7,694 nucleotides of DNA, from assembly GCA_947630315.1 (NCBI GenBank), contig CANRHA010000079.1, positions 1-7,694 of the forward strand. Reading direction: 5' to 3'. Source of the DNA: an uncultured Clostridia bacterium. Lineage in GTDB: Bacteria > Bacillota > Clostridia > Oscillospirales > Ruminococcaceae. A model generated the notes under the pieces. That model had not been told where the DNA came from and did no database searches. It was given only the letters and a program-made list of their open reading frames with translations. Made by a program: the position numbers and the translations under genes. Below, piece after piece: positions 4,190 to 7,694 of this stretch; the stretch's first letter is position 1, and each line of letters begins with the position of its first letter.

Positions 4190-6958
4190 TTAACCCTTCT
4201 TTTTAAAATTGGCCGTGAAGCTGTAAGACGAAGCCGGATCGACCGTTATTTTTGCCGCGTCGCCGGTAAAGCCGCCGCTCCAGCCCGCAAACTCGTAGCC
4301 GTTGGCGGGAACCGCCTCTAAAGATATCTTATACCCGGCGAGGTACTTGCCCTCCCACGTTCCGTTGCTCGTTTTTATTGGCAGGCCGTTTACCTTTACC
4401 GTTCCTACGGATTCGATGTTTATCGTTATGGTGTTAGTCCTCGAAGTTTCAAGCCCGAGAATGTCCTTCATCATGCCGAACATGTAATCGGGGCGGTTTT
4501 TGAGCCACTTCTTGAAGCCTTCGACGTTGTCCTTTACCTTGTCTTTGTTCTGCCAGAATATGAACCTCTCAAAGTGCTGATTCATGTACGGGCTGTAGCG
4601 CTTATAGAATGTATCTAAGTTGGCGCCCGCCGAAACGGGGTTGAACGCCACGTTCATGACGTCTTCCATCGCGACGACAAAGGTTTTTCTGAAATCGCTG
4701 TTCTTTAAAAGCGAACGGAATATTCCGCCGAGGTGCCCTTCGCCGTTTGAAAGAGGCGTAAAGACGTCGTAACGGTAGTTGCTGCCGTTGCCGTAAAGGT
4801 CCATCGAAAACTCGGTGTCGTAGACCATGAACCGCCACTTGCCGTCCTTATAGCCGTCGCCGGAGGGTTCTCTTATCCTCCACGCCGCCCAGTTGTTATA
4901 CAGCCAGTCCTCGTTGCCTATGTATATCTCCATGGCAAGATACTCTGCAAGGCTCTCTATATCGATATACTCGCACGCCTTCTGATAGTTTGCAGGCTTT
5001 GACATGTCATTGTTGATAACAAAGCTCACCGCGTCATCCCAGAGCTTTTTGTCGCCGTCAACGCCTTCTTCAAGGGCGTCGACCTTTATCATTACAACGT
5101 CGTCGGAGTTTATGCCGTAATGGGATTCAACAAAGTTGTCGTCAATGACCTCGTTTAAGGTGTAAATTCCCCAATACTCGCCATCAAGGAACCCTATAGC
5201 GATATCTGAGGCTTGGGTCGAAAACGCCATGTCCTTTATGCAGTCCTGAGTCCAGGCGTCCTTAAACAGCAGGGTGAAGCTGTCGTTTCCGCCGTCGCGG
5301 ACCATGAAACGCTTGTACTCTTTTATCTGCTTGCCGCTGTCAAGAGAGCGGTTGTTCTCGAAAAGCTCGTATTTAAGCTTTGATTCGCCGTAATCGGAGC
5401 GGAAATAGAACTTGAAGGACTTCTGGGGGTTGTTGCGCGACCAGCCGCCGTGGGTGCGTATGCCAACGTTTTCGCCGAACTCAAGCTCGCCGCCGCGGAA
5501 GAAATCAATATGGGCGTCGCGCTCCCAATCGCGGCCGCGCTGGTTGAAGTTCGCCTGCGAATTGCCGTCAAGCGGCTCCGAAGGGTTCGCCTTGCGCCAT
5601 TCCTTGAACACGTTTCCGGCTACATATATTCCGGTGGCGGGGTCATAGAGGTCGTCCGGGTCGACGGTAATCGATATCACCGCGACGTTTTTATACTTGT
5701 TTGCTATCTCCTTGCCGACAAAGTAGGTGGCGGTAGTGACCCGCGACATTCTGCCCTTTGAGTCTACCGTTACGGCGCGGATTATCGTCGCCTTTTCAAA
5801 CTCGCGGTTGGGTATGGCGTCGTTATTGTCTACGGTCGTGCCCTTCATTTTTGATAAAACCGAACTCTCGGAGGAGCGGTCCTTTATCTGTATCCCCGAA
5901 GAATATTTTTGAGAAGAGGTTGTCGGGGCGCTGCCATCTGTGGTATAATATACCGTAGAACCGGCCGGCGCGGTTATCGTAAGCGTGAACGCCGAGCCGT
6001 AAAAGCCGCTCTTCTGGCTGAATATCGGCGCGGCAAGCGCGGCCTCGCTCTGAGAATCGGATCTGTCGTTAGTCTCGCCGGGAGTGGCCGAAAGAAGCTT
6101 ATATGTATCGCCGCCCTGCGGGTAGCGGCCGTATGTCACGTCGTCGCCGCTTTCGGCAACTATCACGGAATCGATGAGCTTTCCGTCGGGTCCGCTCAGA
6201 ATAAGCTGCTCGCTGCCGGATGAAATCTTGAAGCCGGTGTGAAGCTCGGGGGTTTTTAAATCCTTATCCGAACAGAATACTACCAGATACCCCTTGGGCT
6301 GAATGTTTACGCTCGGGAATATCCACTTAAGCGGCTCGGCGGCGTCATCGGAAAGGGCGGCGCCTTCAAGGTTCACGGCCTTGTCGGAGGGGTTGTATAT
6401 CTCTATCCAGTCGGAGTTTTCGCCGTCTTTATCCTTTAAAGAGGATTTATTTTTCGCGCAGACCTCGTTTATTACAAGGCCGGAAAGGCTGCCGGTCGCG
6501 CCGGATGTGTCGGTTGAAGCCTTTGAGCTTAGATCATACCCCAATACCCCGAAATCAGGCTCCGGCTCGGCGGTCGTTGCCGCAACTGTGGTAGTGGCGG
6601 CAGTTGAAGCGGTCGTGGTCACGGTAGTTGCCGCCGTGGTCGCAGATGTGGTCGCCGGAGTGGTCTCGGGTGGCAGGGTAGTAGCTATGGTTGTCGTCTC
6701 TTCAAGAGTTGTCGCGGGGGCTGAGGTGGTCTCGGGTGTGGGCGTTGTAGCCGCAGTCGTCTCGGGCGGTGAGGTCTCGGGCGCTGATGCAGTTATGGCG
6801 GGCTCGGTGTCGGCAGGAACAGTCCGCGACGGGTTTATTACCTTTGAACGCGCGCGGTTTGCGGAAACTACCGCCGCAACGGCCGCCGCAGAGATCAGTA
6901 CGACCAAAGCGATAACCGCCGCTATCTTTGCTATCAGCGCTTTTTTCTCCTTTTCCAT
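4190..6958 (-). CDS. Membrane-anchored CotH kinase-domain surface protein with lamin-tail, chitobiase-like and InlB-like modules
   Basis: A 922-residue modular exported protein. Residues 1-8 are basic and 9-33 form an uncleaved-looking signal anchor. Residues 45-132 are a Thr/Pro/Ala stalk, with 32 Thr in positions 61-130. A lamin-tail domain follows (about 158-265: LVINEVCAKN, DWIEIYNPSDKAVNLEG, GYLVVFCSD). Next is a chitobiase/FN3-like fold (about 309-415: GSTVYYTTDGSAPT). Then comes a CotH kinase domain (about 424-820: GIRTHGGWSRNNPQKSFK, EYWGIYTLNEVID, GNEDWLYNNW, FMVYDTEFS). CotH enzymes are atypical kinases that phosphorylate spore-coat proteins; K513 or K516, E603, D684 and D714 are plausible nucleotide/metal residues by position, which is inference. 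A C-terminal InlB-like repeat (about 843-919, ANGYEFAGWSG) ends it. GGAGG (6965-6969) lies 6 nt before ATG 6958. It heads the operon with the phosphoglycerol transferase. Substrate unknown. Confidence 0.92.
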   Translation of the reverse strand: MEKEKKALIAKIAAVIALVVLISAAAVAAVVSANRARSKVINPSRTVPADTEPAITASAPETSPPETTAATTPTPETTSAPATTLEETTTIATTLPPETTPATTSATTAATTVTTTASTAATTTVAATTAEPEPDFGVLGYDLSSKASTDTSGATGSLSGLVINEVCAKNKSSLKDKDGENSDWIEIYNPSDKAVNLEGAALSDDAAEPLKWIFPSVNIQPKGYLVVFCSDKDLKTPELHTGFKISSGSEQLILSGPDGKLIDSVIVAESGDDVTYGRYPQGGDTYKLLSATPGETNDRSDSQSEAALAAPIFSQKSGFYGSAFTLTITAPAGSTVYYTTDGSAPTTSSQKYSSGIQIKDRSSESSVLSKMKGTTVDNNDAIPNREFEKATIIRAVTVDSKGRMSRVTTATYFVGKEIANKYKNVAVISITVDPDDLYDPATGIYVAGNVFKEWRKANPSEPLDGNSQANFNQRGRDWERDAHIDFFRGGELEFGENVGIRTHGGWSRNNPQKSFKFYFRSDYGESKLKYELFENNRSLDSGKQIKEYKRFMVRDGGNDSFTLLFKDAWTQDCIKDMAFSTQASDIAIGFLDGEYWGIYTLNEVIDDNFVESHYGINSDDVVMIKVDALEEGVDGDKKLWDDAVSFVINNDMSKPANYQKACEYIDIESLAEYLAMEIYIGNEDWLYNNWAAWRIREPSGDGYKDGKWRFMVYDTEFSMDLYGNGSNYRYDVFTPLSNGEGHLGGIFRSLLKNSDFRKTFVVAMEDVMNVAFNPVSAGANLDTFYKRYSPYMNQHFERFIFWQNKDKVKDNVEGFKKWLKNRPDYMFGMMKDILGLETSRTNTITINIESVGTVKVNGLPIKTSNGTWEGKYLAGYKISLEAVPANGYEFAGWSGGFTGDAAKITVDPASSYSFTANFKKKG
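4194..4200 (-). promoter_or_regulatory. Ribosome binding site of the phosphoglycerol transferase, inside the upstream stop region
   Basis: AGAAGGG on the minus strand lies within the last sense codons of the CotH-domain gene, 10 nt before ATG 4183. The overlap indicates the two genes are read from one mRNA and may be translationally coupled; no promoter or terminator is visible between them. Confidence 0.65.
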
Positions 6959-6998
6959 GGTAAACCTCCGTTTTGACTCGGTAATTGGGTTTGCGTAT

Positions 6999-7004
6999 AT
7001 TATA
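6999..7004 (-). promoter_or_regulatory. Proximal -10 box (TATAAT) for the cotH-type operon
   Basis: A consensus TATAAT on the minus strand would give a start near 6992, about 34 nt before the start codon. The -35 at 16-18 nt spacing is poor (around 7022-7028), so this promoter may be weak or need an activator. A perfect palindrome CCGAA-A-TTCGG (7017-7027) overlaps the spacer/-35 position and could be an operator. Confidence 0.42.
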
Positions 7005-7087
7005 AGCCTAATATGGCCGAAATTCGGAACAGATACAGCCCGCGATCTGAACCCGGGACAGGTTTTGCCGCGCAGGTAAAATTGATT

Positions 7088-7114
7088 TTTTATACGATTT
7101 TATACAGATCGTAT
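7088..7114. promoter_or_regulatory. Possible operator: phased direct repeats plus inverted repeat
   Basis: TTTTATAC occurs at 7088-7095 and again at 7098-7105, exactly 10 bp apart (one helical turn). Overlapping this, ATACGAT (7092-7098) is the reverse complement of ATCGTAT (7108-7114) across 9 bp. Such geometry suits a dimeric regulator. It lies about 110 bp upstream of the proximal -10 start and within the leader from the distal promoter. No regulator is identified. Confidence 0.35.
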
Positions 7115-7224
7115 TTTCGCTATATCATCGTGTGTGACGAATTTAAAAATAAATGAATATATAAGGGCGCATAAAGTGCCTCATGGCGGCGACAGGCAGG
7201 GGAAAATCCGCCTTTTCACCGATA

Positions 7225-7253
7225 CAGACTGACTTGCCGCGTTATATTATACT
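7225..7253 (+). promoter_or_regulatory. Weak candidate promoter for the YitT-family gene
   Basis: TATACT (7248-7253) is a good -10, but the hexamer 17 nt upstream (CAGACT, 7225-7230) matches the -35 consensus at only three positions. The -10 overlaps the minus-strand TATAAT (7246-7251), so both directions could not be opened at once. This call is tentative. Confidence 0.25.
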
Positions 7254-7274
7254 ACCGATGATTTAATTTTTCAA
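7246..7274 (-). promoter_or_regulatory. Distal sigma-A promoter reading toward the cotH-type operon
   Basis: On the minus strand TTGAAA (complement of 7269-7274) is followed after exactly 17 nt by TATAAT (complement of 7246-7251). The upstream side (7275-7310) is AT-rich, like an UP element. The predicted start near 7239 would give a leader of about 280 nt before the CotH-domain start codon, which could carry regulatory structure. Confidence 0.6.
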
Positions 7275-7324
7275 TATTTTCGGGCAATTTTAAAAATTTT
7301 TTAATATACTTTGGGGGAATTTCA

Positions 7325-7694
7325 ATGAAAATCAAATCTACGGAAATTTTAAAGGAGCTGTTTTTCTGCACCGTCGGCTCGGTTATCTACGCCGCGGCGG
7401 TCAGCCTGTTTTTAGACCCTAACGGAATCGTTCCCGGCGGCTTCACGGGTATCGCCATGATACTCGGCAAGTTCCTGCCTCTGCAAACCGGTACCCTGAC
7501 GATGATCCTAAATATTCCGCTCATGATCGCGGGAATTTTTGTGTTCGGGGTGAGGTTTTTGTGGTCGACTATCTTCTCGGTCGCGGTCTCCTCGGCGATG
7601 ATGAACCTTTTAATGCCCCTCGGACCGCTGACCGACAATCTGCTCCTCGCCTCCCTCGCAGGCGGCGCTCTGATGGCGATAGGCCTGGAAATAG
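7325..7694 (+). CDS. YitT-family integral membrane protein, N-terminal part (cut by window edge)
   Basis: The first 123 residues are visible and the frame is open at the right edge. The sequence is strongly hydrophobic with segments at about 10-30, 38-50, 56-75, 79-97 and 105-123. The family pattern is clear: LDPNGIVPGGFTGIAMIL (30-47), NIPLMIAG (63-70), FGVRFLWST (74-82) and LAGGALMAIG (111-120). YitT proteins (formerly DUF161, usually with a C-terminal DUF2179 domain that lies beyond this window) are membrane proteins of uncertain transport or regulatory role. ATG 7325 has GGGGG (7313-7317) 7 nt upstream. The gene is divergent from the CotH-type operon and shares its intergenic region; a functional link is not shown. 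Confidence 0.9.
   Translation, partial: MKIKSTEILKELFFCTVGSVIYAAAVSLFLDPNGIVPGGFTGIAMILGKFLPLQTGTLTMILNIPLMIAGIFVFGVRFLWSTIFSVAVSSAMMNLLMPLGPLTDNLLLASLAGGALMAIGLEI

Larger units (their letters stand above)
6959..7324. other. Divergent intergenic regulatory region between the CotH-type and YitT-family genes
   Basis: No CDS is supported in these 366 bp. From the left it holds the cotH-type ribosome binding site (GGAGG, 6965-6969), a minus-strand TATAAT (6999-7004) and a CCGAAATTCGG palindrome (7017-7027). Next come phased TTTTATAC repeats with an ATACGAT/ATCGTAT inverted repeat (7088-7114), a GGCGG/CCGCC hairpin (7185-7189/7208-7212), a strong minus-strand promoter (7246-7274), and the G-rich ribosome binding site of the YitT-family gene (GGGGG, 7313-7317). 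The stretch 7255-7310 is very AT-rich. No known riboswitch was recognised. Confidence 0.6.

Noticed and set aside
6303..7079. 258-aa plus-strand frame rich in Val/Ala
   Set aside because: It is the complement of the Thr-rich stalk and signal anchor of the CotH-domain protein, which has a strong ribosome binding site and clear domains.
7185..7216. GGCGG/CCGCC hairpin followed by TTTT as a plus-strand terminator
   Set aside because: The loop is 18 nt, the U-run is short, and no plus-strand transcript is expected to arrive there.

Overview
The window looks like chromosomal DNA of a low-to-mid GC Gram-positive bacterium of the Clostridia, probably Ruminococcaceae/Oscillospiraceae. The protein families support this (an LTA-synthase-type phosphoglycerol transferase, a large CotH/lamin-tail surface protein, a YitT-family membrane protein, a Clostridia-like MnmA), as do the strong Shine-Dalgarno sequences and consensus sigma-A promoters. 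This placement is inference from gene content. No tRNA, rRNA, CRISPR, transposase or phage gene is visible.

Layout. Positions 1-150 hold a dense run of GC-rich, short-loop palindromes with no convincing gene. A consensus promoter (205-233) then drives mnmA (257-1315), a tRNA 2-thiouridylase. It is followed after 2 nt by a Nudix hydrolase gene (1318-1797). Positions 1798-2065 hold no credible CDS but contain two long imperfect stems and a smaller hairpin, so this is either a structured RNA or a dispersed palindromic element. A bidirectional intrinsic terminator (2066-2097) separates this unit from a convergent two-gene operon on the minus strand.

The minus-strand operon reads a 922-aa membrane-anchored protein (6958 to 4190) and then a 695-aa phosphoglycerol transferase (4183 to 2096), with 6 nt between them. 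The first protein has a Thr-rich stalk, a lamin-tail domain, a chitobiase-like domain, a CotH kinase domain and an InlB-like repeat. Both proteins are predicted to work on the outer face of the membrane, so the operon is probably an envelope-modifying unit. A 366-bp divergent intergenic region (6959-7324) carries at least one good minus-strand promoter, a second TATAAT box near cotH and several operator-like repeats. It ends at the start of a YitT-family gene cut by the right edge (7325-7694).

Most of the coding content is recognisable. The parts least explained by known families are the structured stretch at 1803-2050, the palindrome run at 1-150, and the functional link between the CotH-kinase surface protein and the phosphoglycerol transferase.
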